Of a DNA stretch of 43,834 nucleotides, positions 17,745 to 24,975 are shown piece by piece. The position numbers and the translations under genes are program-made. The stretch is from Myxococcales bacterium. GTDB taxonomy: Bacteria > Myxococcota_A > Polyangia > Polyangiales > Polyangiaceae. Under the pieces are notes generated by a model. It was not told where the DNA came from, did no database searches, and saw only the letters and a list, made by a program, of their open reading frames with translations. Position 1 is the stretch's first letter; each line of letters opens with the position of its first letter. The stretch is taken from assembly GCA_947473045.1 (NCBI GenBank), contig CANJCO010000042.1, positions 1 through 43,834 of the forward strand. Reading direction: 5' to 3'.

Positions 17745-18914
17745 TCATTCCTTGGTTGCCCAGGCCATCAGGGCCTGGTAGCCGGCTGCGCCGGTGGTGC
17801 CGTAGGGCTTACCGCCCCCGTGATTGAGTCCGCTGCCTGCGAGGGGCGCGAGCAGGAGGCTGCTCTGCGCCTTGTTCGCGAGATTGAGCTTGAAGTGCGC
17901 CTGTTCACAGGCCCCGGCGAAGTCGTTCTGCTTCAGCTTCGACAGATCGAGCGCGCCGGTGGCGTTGGCGTTGCCGCCGCCGTGGCAGCCGACGCAGCTC
18001 TTCGACAGCTCGGGCGCCGCCGAGGTCTGGAAGCCTGCGAGGTCTTTGCAGGTCGGCTGCGCGCCGGCGTCGGGGGAGGCGACCGTCGCCGCGTCGAATT
18101 TGGCAAATTCGATTTTGAGCTGACTGCCGGCAATCCAGTTGAAGAAGAAGAACGGAGTCGCCAGCGAGACGGTTTGGCCAGCAGCGATGCTTACGTCGAC
18201 CGCGGAGTAGCTCTTGTCGGCAAGCTGGGGCGACTTGTCCTGCGGCACCATCACGAACACGGGCGCGACGACGTGAATGCCGGTGCCGGTCGGGGCGACG
18301 AGCTGCACGCTGTCGAAGCGGGCGTAGTTACCGGCGACCTGCGCGCTGAACACGAGCTTTGCGCCGGCCATGCCGGCGGCGATCGTCGACAGATCGATGA
18401 CACCCTGGGAGAGGTCTACGGGACCTGCTCCGGGCAGCGGCGTCGCGGAGAGCACGGCGGCCTCGGCGGTCAGCCACGTCGTTACGTCCGCCTTGAGCTG
18501 CTCGTTGCCCGGGTCGACGAGGGTCGCGGCGGGGTGACCGGCGGGTCGGTTGACCAGCTTGCTGGCGTAGACGTCGGCGACGACGATGCCCGGGTAGGCC
18601 TTCGCAGACACATAGGAGTCGGGGCCAGCGAGCCACCTGGGGGCGTTGAGGGTTGCGCCTGTCGCGTGGCAAGCGCCTCCGCACTTCGACTCGAGGGCGG
18701 GCTGCACCTTGCGGTAGGCCGCCTCCGCCTGGCTCGGGGTCGCCGCGGCGTCGCCGCCGCTGTAGCTCGGGCCGCCGCCGCCGTTGCCCCACGAGCCGGC
18801 GCCGTTGCCCGTGCCGTCGAGGGAGCTGTTACCGCCGTCGCCGCACGCGAGGAGGGAGGATGTCGTCGCGAAGGTCGCGATCGCGATGAGCTTGATGGTT
18901 GCCAGCTTCGTCAT
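17745..18914 (-). CDS. Di-haem lipoprotein, first gene of the redox operon
   Basis: A 389-residue lipoprotein (MTKLATIKLIAIATFATTSSLLACGDG; lipobox LLAC). A Gly/Ser-rich linker follows. Haem site 1 is unusual, CGGACH (a CX3CH spacing, around residue 81). Haem site 2 is a regular CVGCHGGGN near residue 309. Between them lies a beta-rich domain (VVAPVFVMVPQDKSPQ, VDVSIAAGQTVSLATPFFFFNWIAGSQLKIEF). The pattern CHxxG...ALDLSKL resembles planctomycete-type cytochrome c domains. An AAGGAGG ribosome binding site lies close to the ATG at 18912-18914. A candidate sigma-54 promoter lies upstream. It heads the operon ending at 14319. Confidence 0.85.
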   Translation of the reverse strand: MTKLATIKLIAIATFATTSSLLACGDGGNSSLDGTGNGAGSWGNGGGGPSYSGGDAAATPSQAEAAYRKVQPALESKCGGACHATGATLNAPRWLAGPDSYVSAKAYPGIVVADVYASKLVNRPAGHPAATLVDPGNEQLKADVTTWLTAEAAVLSATPLPGAGPVDLSQGVIDLSTIAAGMAGAKLVFSAQVAGNYARFDSVQLVAPTGTGIHVVAPVFVMVPQDKSPQLADKSYSAVDVSIAAGQTVSLATPFFFFNWIAGSQLKIEFAKFDAATVASPDAGAQPTCKDLAGFQTSAAPELSKSCVGCHGGGNANATGALDLSKLKQNDFAGACEQAHFKLNLANKAQSSLLLAPLAGSGLNHGGGKPYGTTGAAGYQALMAWATKE

Positions 18915-18940
18915 CTCCCGCCTCCTTGCACACACATCAA

Positions 18941-18956
18941 TGCAGTTAAGGGGCCA
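18941..18956 (-). promoter_or_regulatory. Candidate sigma-54 (-24/-12) promoter
   Basis: On the minus strand the sequence TGGCCCCTTAACTGCA fits TGGC-N8-TGCA with exactly 10 nt between the invariant GG and GC. The predicted start site would be near 18930, leaving about 15 nt of leader that still contains the AAGGAGG site. This is a pattern match only; no activator site was identified. Confidence 0.35.
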
Positions 18957-19061
18957 GCGTGAATACTGGCTGATTTGCGGCGTTTCGTCGCCTTTGCGGC
19001 GTCTTTCGGTGGCGCATCTGGATCAGAGTTGAACCAGCGCGGTGGTCCATCGCGCCCACAC

Positions 19062-19078
19062 GCGCCCCTCAGGGGCGC
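19062..19078. repeat. Hairpin spanning the stop codon of the FHA protein gene
   Basis: A perfect 7-bp palindrome, GCGCCCC-TCA-GGGGCGC; the 3-nt loop is the stop codon of the last Tad-locus gene. There is no T-run, so terminator function is uncertain, but it is the only stable structure at the end of the operon. Confidence 0.45.
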
Positions 19079-20388
19079 ACGATCTTGAGGCCTAGAATGC
19101 GCGCGGCCTCCGCGTAGGTCTCGTGTCGGGGATCTTGCGGAGGCGTCGTGGCCGCCAGCTGCTCGTACGCGGCCGCGGCGCCGCGGTAGTCGTTGGAGGC
19201 GAGGGCGTCGGCCGCCTGCCGCTCCAGCGACTTCGGGGGCGGCGCCCCCTTCGCTGTGGCCGCGGTGGCGGACGGCGGGGCGACAGCGGACGCGACGGGT
19301 GGCACGTAGGCGGGGGCCGTCTGTGTGGCTGCCGCGGTGGCGGCGGGGATCGGGTCGGGCTTCGCAGCCACCGCGCTCGCGCTCGCAGCAGCCTGTGCGC
19401 GGCGCGCTTCGATCGCTTCGTCAGCGGCCATCTGCTCTTTGCGGTGCTGGCCGGCGACGAGCACCGCCAGAAGCACCGGCATCAGCAAGAACATGACCTT
19501 TTTGGGCAGCGAAGTGTCGGTCCAGTCCTTCTTCATTCGCGCCAGAAGCGACGTCTCACCGGCGGCGCGAAGCGACATCTGGGTCTGCTGCGGCAAGTGG
19601 TGCGGCGCTGGCGCCGTCGCGAGCGGCGCCCCCGGAGCGGGCGCGCCCCACGGCTGCAAGGTCTGATTCATCGGCCGGTGCGTTTGTGGCATTTCGTCGG
19701 CGGCAGCGAGCTGCACGCTTCCGAACGCCTGATAGGCGGGCACTTGCGGCGGCAGCGGGGCGGGTCCGGAGATCGTGCGCGACTCGGGAGCCCTGTCGCC
19801 CGCGGGCGAGAAATTCGGCGCGGCGGCTGGCAGACCTGCCGCGGGTCGCGGGCGGCCCTGGCCCGGTCGCGCTTCGTCGGCGTGCAGAGGGGCGACGATG
19901 GTGGGTTCGGGCTCGCCAAGCCCGGCAGGATTCGGCGGCGCTGCCACCGGCTGCGCGGCCATCTGCGGACGAGCCTGCGACTGCAGCGATGCTCGCATCT
20001 GCGGGGAGACCAACGCCTCGCGGGCGATCGTTCGCTCGTCGTCTTCTTCCTCGGCTTCGTCGAGGTCGAGGTCTTCGACGGTTCGGAACACCAGCCGGGC
20101 GCCGCCGATTTCGAGCGTGCTCGGACTCTCGATTTGCTGCCACGTGCTACCGATCGCACGCCCGTTGCTCTTCGCCGGGTTGCGCTCGTCCGAGCTCTGA
20201 ACGAACAGCCCGTGGCCGTCGAAGTAGAAATACGCGTGCACGGGCAGCACGCCCGGCGCGTCGATCGACCAAGCGGCCGATCGGCCCACGCTCATGGGCT
20301 GAAGTTGGGTTCCCGGCGACAGCTCGAGCATGCTGCGCGCCGACGAGCCTGTGCGAACTTCGATGATCTGAACGGCGCCGTCAGCCAT
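19069..20388 (-). CDS. FHA-like domain / single-TM / periplasmic protein, last gene of Tad-like locus
   Basis: A 439-residue membrane protein. Residues about 1-110 form a diverged FHA-like domain (MSVGRSAAWSID, LPVHAYFYFDGHGLFVQ, AKSNGRAIG): the GR and NG positions survive, but the Ser of SxxH is lost. It is followed by an acidic patch (DLDLDEAEEEDDER), a long Pro/Ala/Gln-rich linker (about 125-275), a basic juxtamembrane segment (MKKDWTDTSLPKK), one TM helix (VMFLLMPVLLAVLVAG) and a periplasmic part ending in a TPR-like helix pair (AADALASNDYRGAAAAYEQLAA). The layout resembles the inner-membrane ring proteins of type III secretion (SctD). The start at 20386-20388 overlaps the end of the second CpaF gene by 8 nt; an ATG ten codons upstream is possible. 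Confidence 0.82.
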   Translation of the reverse strand: MADGAVQIIEVRTGSSARSMLELSPGTQLQPMSVGRSAAWSIDAPGVLPVHAYFYFDGHGLFVQSSDERNPAKSNGRAIGSTWQQIESPSTLEIGGARLVFRTVEDLDLDEAEEEDDERTIAREALVSPQMRASLQSQARPQMAAQPVAAPPNPAGLGEPEPTIVAPLHADEARPGQGRPRPAAGLPAAAPNFSPAGDRAPESRTISGPAPLPPQVPAYQAFGSVQLAAADEMPQTHRPMNQTLQPWGAPAPGAPLATAPAPHHLPQQTQMSLRAAGETSLLARMKKDWTDTSLPKKVMFLLMPVLLAVLVAGQHRKEQMAADEAIEARRAQAAASASAVAAKPDPIPAATAAATQTAPAYVPPVASAVAPPSATAATAKGAPPPKSLERQAADALASNDYRGAAAAYEQLAATTPPQDPRHETYAEAARILGLKIVRP

Positions 20389-21523
20389 GGGTTTGAACTG
20401 GCCCACGGCTCGCAGCATCGTACATCGACGCGGGGATGTCCATGCCGTGCTCGTGCAGCACGTTGAGGCATTTCGGCAGCACGCCCGAGGGCACGAAATC
20501 GGACAGAACTTCGCCGCCCGGGCCGAAGCCGTTGTAGCGCCGCACGAAGACGTCCTGGGTGAGGTAAGTGTCGGTCTTCGGGTCGAACCCGGTGACCTCG
20601 GTGATGTGCGTGATTTTGCGTGAGCCGTCCTGAAGGCGACCCGTCTGCACGATGAGATTCACTGCGCTCGCGAGCTGAATGCGAAGCGCGAAGAGCGGCA
20701 TGCTCACGTCGCTCATCATTGCCATTGTTTCGAGGCGCGCGAGCGTGTCCTTCGGATACGTCGCGTGAAGCGTCGACAGGCATCCGCCGTGGCCCGAGGT
20801 CATGGCCTGGATGAGATCGAGCGCTTCTCCGCCACGAATCTCGCCGACCACGATGCGGTCCGGGCGCATGCGCAGGGTCGCCCGAAACAAGTCGCGAATG
20901 GTGACAGCTCCGCGGCCTTTCGGATCGGGCGGGCGCGCCTCGAGCTGCACGACGTGATCGCGCTGCAGCTGCAGCTCGCGCGAGTCTTCGAGCACGACCA
21001 CGCGCTCGCCCTCGGGAATGAACGACGACAGGGCGTTGAGCATCGAGGTCTTGCCGGAGCCGGTGCCGCCTGCCACGAGAATGTTGAGCTTGCTCGCAAC
21101 GAAGGCGTGCAGCGCCACGGCGGCGTCTTCGGGCATCGCGCCAAAGCCGATGAGCTTCTCGACCGTGAGCGTCTCCTGAAAGAAGCGCCGGATGGCGACG
21201 TGCGGCCCGTCAGGCGCAGCAGGCGGGAGGATGGCCTCGATGCGCGAGCCGTCGGGAAGGCGGCCTTCGAGAATCGGTCTCTGCTCGTCGATGTGTTTGC
21301 CGACGTACTGCGCCATGTTGCGCAAAGCGGCCGTGAGCGCCTCGCGGCTCTCGAATTTTGCGGGCACCAGCTCGAGCCGCCCTTTGCGCTCGATGTAAAT
21401 CTGGTTGGGGCCGTTGATCATCACCTCGCTCACCGAGGGATCCTCGAGGTACCTGCGCACAGGCTCGAGGAACTGCATGATGGTCTCTGCGAAGACCTCC
21501 TTGGGAATCGTCTGGGCGGTCAT
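20381..21523 (-). CDS. CpaF/TadA-family secretion ATPase (second copy, no FHA domain)
   Basis: A 380-residue hexameric secretion ATPase of the CpaF/TadA (T2SSE) family that would energise assembly from the cytosolic side. Motifs: SVSEVMINGPNQIYIERKG, HIDEQRPILEGRLPDGSRI, Walker [13 protein letters not shown] (about residues 150-161), Asp box (VVLEDSRELQLQ), Walker [17 protein letters not shown] and the His box SGHGGCLSTLHATYP. It lacks the N-terminal extension of the first ATPase in the locus and has an extra C-terminal tail (VFVRRYNGFGPGGEVLSDFVPSGVLPKC). Both ATPases keep all catalytic motifs. The gene lies 56 nt behind the TPR lipoprotein gene and overlaps the following FHA gene. Confidence 0.93.
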   Translation of the reverse strand: MTAQTIPKEVFAETIMQFLEPVRRYLEDPSVSEVMINGPNQIYIERKGRLELVPAKFESREALTAALRNMAQYVGKHIDEQRPILEGRLPDGSRIEAILPPAAPDGPHVAIRRFFQETLTVEKLIGFGAMPEDAAVALHAFVASKLNILVAGGTGSGKTSMLNALSSFIPEGERVVVLEDSRELQLQRDHVVQLEARPPDPKGRGAVTIRDLFRATLRMRPDRIVVGEIRGGEALDLIQAMTSGHGGCLSTLHATYPKDTLARLETMAMMSDVSMPLFALRIQLASAVNLIVQTGRLQDGSRKITHITEVTGFDPKTDTYLTQDVFVRRYNGFGPGGEVLSDFVPSGVLPKCLNVLHEHGMDIPASMYDAASRGPVQTHG

Positions 21524-21579
21524 GGGGCAGGTCTCTTCGTCTCCCTCGCCCGCGCGTCGCGAGGGTCGGGCGTTCCATG

Positions 21580-22275
21580 TTAGCGCGCCGCGGGCGCCGG
21601 GCGTGGCGTCGTTTGCATCGGGCTCGCAGGGGGGTCGGCGGCAGGGGGCAAAATCAGGGTTGGCGCCGCGCCCGCGCCCGCGCCCGCGTCTGCCGGCGTC
21701 GCCGCGGCCGGCGGAGGCACGGCCAGCAATCTCGACGCGCGCGCCTCATCGGCGTGCACGCCGCGCGGAGCGAGCGCGAGGTACTCGCGAAACTGGGCGT
21801 CTGCGCCCACGCGATCGCCGGCGTCACGAAGCACGGTGGCGAGCAGAAAATGGGGCTCGGGCTCTGCCGGTCGCGCAGCGATCACGCCCTCGGCCTCGGC
21901 CTGCGCGCGGTCGAGATCGCCGACGCCGGCGTAGAGCGTCGCCAGCACGTAGCGCGTCCTGTGATCGCCGGGATGCTTGCCGAGGTAGGGCCGCGCGTAT
22001 TCGATCGCCATCTGATAGCGACCGTCGCGCACGCAGATCTCCAGCAGCAGCGGCGTGATCTTCGTTTCGTCGCCCCCGCGCTCGAGCGCTGCGGCGAGGT
22101 ATTCCTCGGCACGCGTCGTGTCGCCAACCGCCGCAAAAGCGCGGCCCGCCTCCACGAGCTGCGCCGGCGTCTCCTGCTTGCCGAGCTTCTCGGCGTTCTT
22201 AATGCGATCGCTTGTAGGAGGTCCGCACGCGACCAGCGTCGCGACGAGACCGAGCAGCGCAGCCGTCCCGCGCAA
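21580..22275 (-). CDS. TPR lipoprotein (TadD-like)
   Basis: A 231-residue lipoprotein with signal RGTAALLGLVATLVAC (lipobox LVAC). Helical repeats follow: AQLVEAGRAFAAVGDTTRAEEYLAAALERG, PLLLEICVRDGRYQMAIEYARPYLGKHPGD, YVLATLYAGVGDLDRAQAEAEGVIAARP and FLLATVLRDAGDRVGADAQFREYLAL. These are TPRs, matching the role of TadD, the outer-membrane-side lipoprotein that supports secretin assembly. The C-terminus is low-complexity Ala/Pro, coded by a short tandem of GCGCCC units around 21665-21690. The start codon is TTG (22273-22275), two bases after the preceding stop; no ATG or GTG fits the signal peptide. Confidence 0.85.
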   Translation of the reverse strand: MRGTAALLGLVATLVACGPPTSDRIKNAEKLGKQETPAQLVEAGRAFAAVGDTTRAEEYLAAALERGGDETKITPLLLEICVRDGRYQMAIEYARPYLGKHPGDHRTRYVLATLYAGVGDLDRAQAEAEGVIAARPAEPEPHFLLATVLRDAGDRVGADAQFREYLALAPRGVHADEARASRLLAVPPPAAATPADAGAGAGAAPTLILPPAADPPASPMQTTPRPAPAAR

Positions 22276-22277
22276 GG

Positions 22278-23141
22278 CTACGACGCCGAGCGCCCGAGCG
22301 CCTGCTTCATCTGCCGATCAGTCTCGTTCAGAAAGTCGACGAACTTCCCGTCCTTGCCCTGGAGCATCTCGATGAGGGTGCGCGCCTCTTTGTGCGTTGA
22401 CGGTTTGTCGCCCACTTCGAGGGCGTGGCGCAGCCGCAGCACGTGCGTCCGGTAGTCGTCTTCCATCTCTTTTTGCAGCTTGTTCGCGTCGTCGCTGGCC
22501 CGCTGATAGGCCTGCATGTCGCCGCCCTTTTTGAAGCAGGCTGCTGCGGTTTGATACAGCGGCACGGCTTCGACGCCGTCGTGCGCGTGGAAGGCGCGCC
22601 GCTCGCGCCGGCTGTCTGCGATGCCCTTCTGCTGCTGGGCATAGATGACGGCCTCGGCGGCAGAGCGATCGCACGCGTCGAGAGGCTGCGCCCACAGCGA
22701 AGGCACCTCATCGGGGATGCCGTTGTCGGGCGCCGCGTTGGCGTTGAGGATCATGAAGACGCCAAATCCGAGCCCGGCGAGCATGGCCACCATGAGCACG
22801 GGGTTGCTCTTCTCCGCCTTCTTCTTCGTCACCTTGTCGCCGCCGTCTTCGGCGATGGTGATCAGCATCTGCGTCTGACCAAGGCCGAGCACGGCCTCGG
22901 GAGGCAGCGGCGCCTGCGTGAAGGGAACGCCCCCGATCATGGGCGGTCGCTCGAAGTGCAGCGCCTGAACGAATACGCCGGCCGCGCCTACCTGTACGAG
23001 CACGTGCTCGCCGGCAGCCTGGTCGAGCGGCAGACGAATCTCGCAGTGCGCGCCGCTGCCGATGAGGGCCCGCTCGGCTTCGACCGAGATGACCTCCTGC
23101 TTGCCGTTGGCGTGCTGAATCTGGAACCGGAGAACGCTCAC
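22278..23141 (-). CDS. Degenerate FHA-like / single-TM / periplasmic protein
   Basis: A 287-residue membrane protein. Residues 1-95 look like a degenerate FHA domain (LRFQIQHANGKQEVISVEAERALIGSGAHCEIRL, AAGEHVLVQV, MIGGVPF). The phosphothreonine-binding Arg, Ser and Asn positions are mostly missing, so it may be a structural FHA fold only. A basic stretch (KVTKKKAEKSN) precedes one TM helix (PVLMVAMLAGLGFGVFMIL, about 114-133). The periplasmic part is helical with paired Cys (DACDRSAAEAV, AAACFKKGG) and ends in a charged coiled-coil-like region. The start is GTG at 23139-23141 with GGGAGG upstream. It lies between tadC (13 nt) and the TPR lipoprotein (2 nt). Topology again resembles SctD. Confidence 0.8.
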   Translation of the reverse strand: MSVLRFQIQHANGKQEVISVEAERALIGSGAHCEIRLPLDQAAGEHVLVQVGAAGVFVQALHFERPPMIGGVPFTQAPLPPEAVLGLGQTQMLITIAEDGGDKVTKKKAEKSNPVLMVAMLAGLGFGVFMILNANAAPDNGIPDEVPSLWAQPLDACDRSAAEAVIYAQQQKGIADSRRERRAFHAHDGVEAVPLYQTAAACFKKGGDMQAYQRASDDANKLQKEMEDDYRTHVLRLRHALEVGDKPSTHKEARTLIEMLQGKDGKFVDFLNETDRQMKQALGRSAS

Positions 23142-23154
23142 GAGTGGCCTCCCA

Positions 23155-24063
23155 TCAGCTTAGCGAGGTCATGACCTTCATGAGGATTGGCCCCATGATC
23201 AGGATCATGACTGTGATGAATACGAGCAGCAGCGGACCGACCATGGCGACGCCTGCCTTGGCGGCCAGCTCTTCGGCGCGAACGCTTCTCCGGGTGCGCG
23301 AGGAGGTCGCCTGAATCTGGAGAACCTCGCTGACCGGGTTGCCGCGCTCTTCCGCTTGCACGAGCGAGCCGGTGAACTCCTTCACCACGTCGATCGGGCA
23401 GCGGCGCGCGAACTCGAGCAGGGCCTCTTTGCGCGTGCGCCCGAGCTGCAGGCTCTGCAAGATGAGCGTAAACTCCTCAACAATCGGATCGCTCGGGTTG
23501 CTCGATTTCTCGACGACCTGGCGCACCGCGCCGGGGAAATCGAGGCCCGCGCCCATGGCCAGCGCCATGAGATCGATCACGTACGGAAGGCCGCGGCTCA
23601 CGCTCTTGAGTCGCTCCTGCGCGATGCCTGTAATATGCATGTAAGGAATGGCCGCGCCGATCGGACCGCCGACGATCAGCATCGTCGCGCCGCCCGTGTG
23701 GAAGCCGAAACCGACGATCGCGCCCACGATGAACCCGACGACCCCCGAGCCGATCATCAGCGCGAAGAACTCGTCACTCGTCATGCCGAGGTAGTCACCG
23801 GCGAAGCTGATCTGCTCGTCGAGACCGTTTCGGTGCTCTTCGCTGAGAATGCCGCTGACGCGCACCCCGAGCCACCGCACGAAGGGCTCGATCTGCGACC
23901 AGCCGTCTCCTGCCTGAACGGCGCGCTGGCGCTTGAGACCGCGGAGGCCGAGCCGCGGGGCGAGGCGGGTGGGGGCGCTGGCGACGCCGTAGACCGCGAA
24001 GAGAATCGCCATGCCCACGGCGGCCAGCATCAGCAGGCGAAAAACTTCATAACGAATGGTCAT
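23155..24063 (-). CDS. tadC: Tad inner-membrane platform protein TadC
   Basis: A 302-residue type II secretion F-domain (T2SSF) membrane protein that forms the platform driven by CpaF ATPase. The F-domain is clear: LPYVIDLMALAMGAGLDFPGAVRQVVEKSSN and EEFTLILQSLQLGRTRKEALLEFARRCP, ending with TM helices (VAMVGPLLLVFITVMILIMGPILMKVMTSL). N-terminal TM segments are MLAAVGMAILFAVYGVA and SGVVGFIVGAIVGFGF. The ATG at 24061-24063 overlaps the tadB stop by ATGA. A long open frame upstream of this ATG is the wrong frame of tadB. Confidence 0.93.
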   Translation of the reverse strand: MTIRYEVFRLLMLAAVGMAILFAVYGVASAPTRLAPRLGLRGLKRQRAVQAGDGWSQIEPFVRWLGVRVSGILSEEHRNGLDEQISFAGDYLGMTSDEFFALMIGSGVVGFIVGAIVGFGFHTGGATMLIVGGPIGAAIPYMHITGIAQERLKSVSRGLPYVIDLMALAMGAGLDFPGAVRQVVEKSSNPSDPIVEEFTLILQSLQLGRTRKEALLEFARRCPIDVVKEFTGSLVQAEERGNPVSEVLQIQATSSRTRRSVRAEELAAKAGVAMVGPLLLVFITVMILIMGPILMKVMTSLS

Positions 24064-24941
24064 ATGTCCACCGCCAGCACTTTGCGCGCGAGAATGAGCG
24101 CGCCTACCCAGCAGCCGGCTGCGCCGCCGGAAAGCATGTAGCCGAGCACGCTCGACTGCATGGGATCGAAGAAGCCGGGCGAGAGATAATTCATCATGAC
24201 GAGGATGAGCAGCGGCAGCGCGCCGATGACCCAAAGCTGCATCTTGCCCTCGGCCGTCTTGCTTCGAATGACGCCCTCGAGGCGCGACATCTCCCGCAGG
24301 CTCGTCGCGGTCGACTCGAGCACCTTGGCGAGGTTGCCACCGACTTGCCGGCCGATGAGAATCGCGCTGAGCGAAGCGTCGACCTGCCGGCTTCCGATGC
24401 GGGCGGCCATGTGGAGCAGCGCCTGATCGAGTGAGCTCCCGACCTTCATCTCCTTGGTCGCGAGCTCGACCTCGTCGCGAATGGGAGGCTGCAAAATGGG
24501 CACGACCGAGTTGAACGCGGCGCTGATGCTCGGAATGGCCTTGAGCGCGTTGGCCAGCGACATGACGAAGTTGTCGAGCTGCTCTTCGATCTTGGCGCGC
24601 CGCTTCACGCGCTCGTTTTCGATGTAGACGATCGGCCCGGCCGCGGCGGCGACCAGCCACACCGGAAAGAGCGGAAGCCCCTCGGGCAGCACGAAATGCG
24701 CGAGGCTGACCACCGCGAGCACGCCGACCTGCGCGAGGGCGATCACGCGTCCGGGGGTCCAGATGAACATCGGACGCAGCTTGCGCTCGAGCGTCGAGGT
24801 GTACCTGGCCCAGTAGCGGTTCGCGAGGCCGTCGACGTCGGACACGGCGTCGCGGACGGCGATGAAGATCCCGAAGGTCACCAGAAAAATGCCGCCCCAC
24901 TTGAGCAGGGGCAACACGAGCGCTGGGTTGAGCTCGGTCAT
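24060..24941 (-). CDS. tadB: Tad inner-membrane platform protein TadB
   Basis: A 293-residue T2SSF protein, partner of TadC. N-terminal helices include LLKWGGIFLVTFGIFIAV and VIALAQVGVLAVVSLAHFVL. The F-domain contains LDNFVMSLANALKAIPSISAAFNSVVPIL, LDQALLHMAARIGSRQVDASLSAILIGRQVGGNLAKVLESTATSLREM (typical TadB sequence RQVGGNLAEVL) and KMQLWVIGALPLLILVMMNYLSPGFF. A GGGGAGC ribosome binding site precedes the ATG. It lies 34 nt after the FHA-ATPase stop and overlaps tadC by four bases. Confidence 0.95.
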   Translation of the reverse strand: MTELNPALVLPLLKWGGIFLVTFGIFIAVRDAVSDVDGLANRYWARYTSTLERKLRPMFIWTPGRVIALAQVGVLAVVSLAHFVLPEGLPLFPVWLVAAAAGPIVYIENERVKRRAKIEEQLDNFVMSLANALKAIPSISAAFNSVVPILQPPIRDEVELATKEMKVGSSLDQALLHMAARIGSRQVDASLSAILIGRQVGGNLAKVLESTATSLREMSRLEGVIRSKTAEGKMQLWVIGALPLLILVMMNYLSPGFFDPMQSSVLGYMLSGGAAGCWVGALILARKVLAVDI

Positions 24942-24975
24942 GATGCTCCCCGAAGACCGCTTCCAATAAGGTGGA

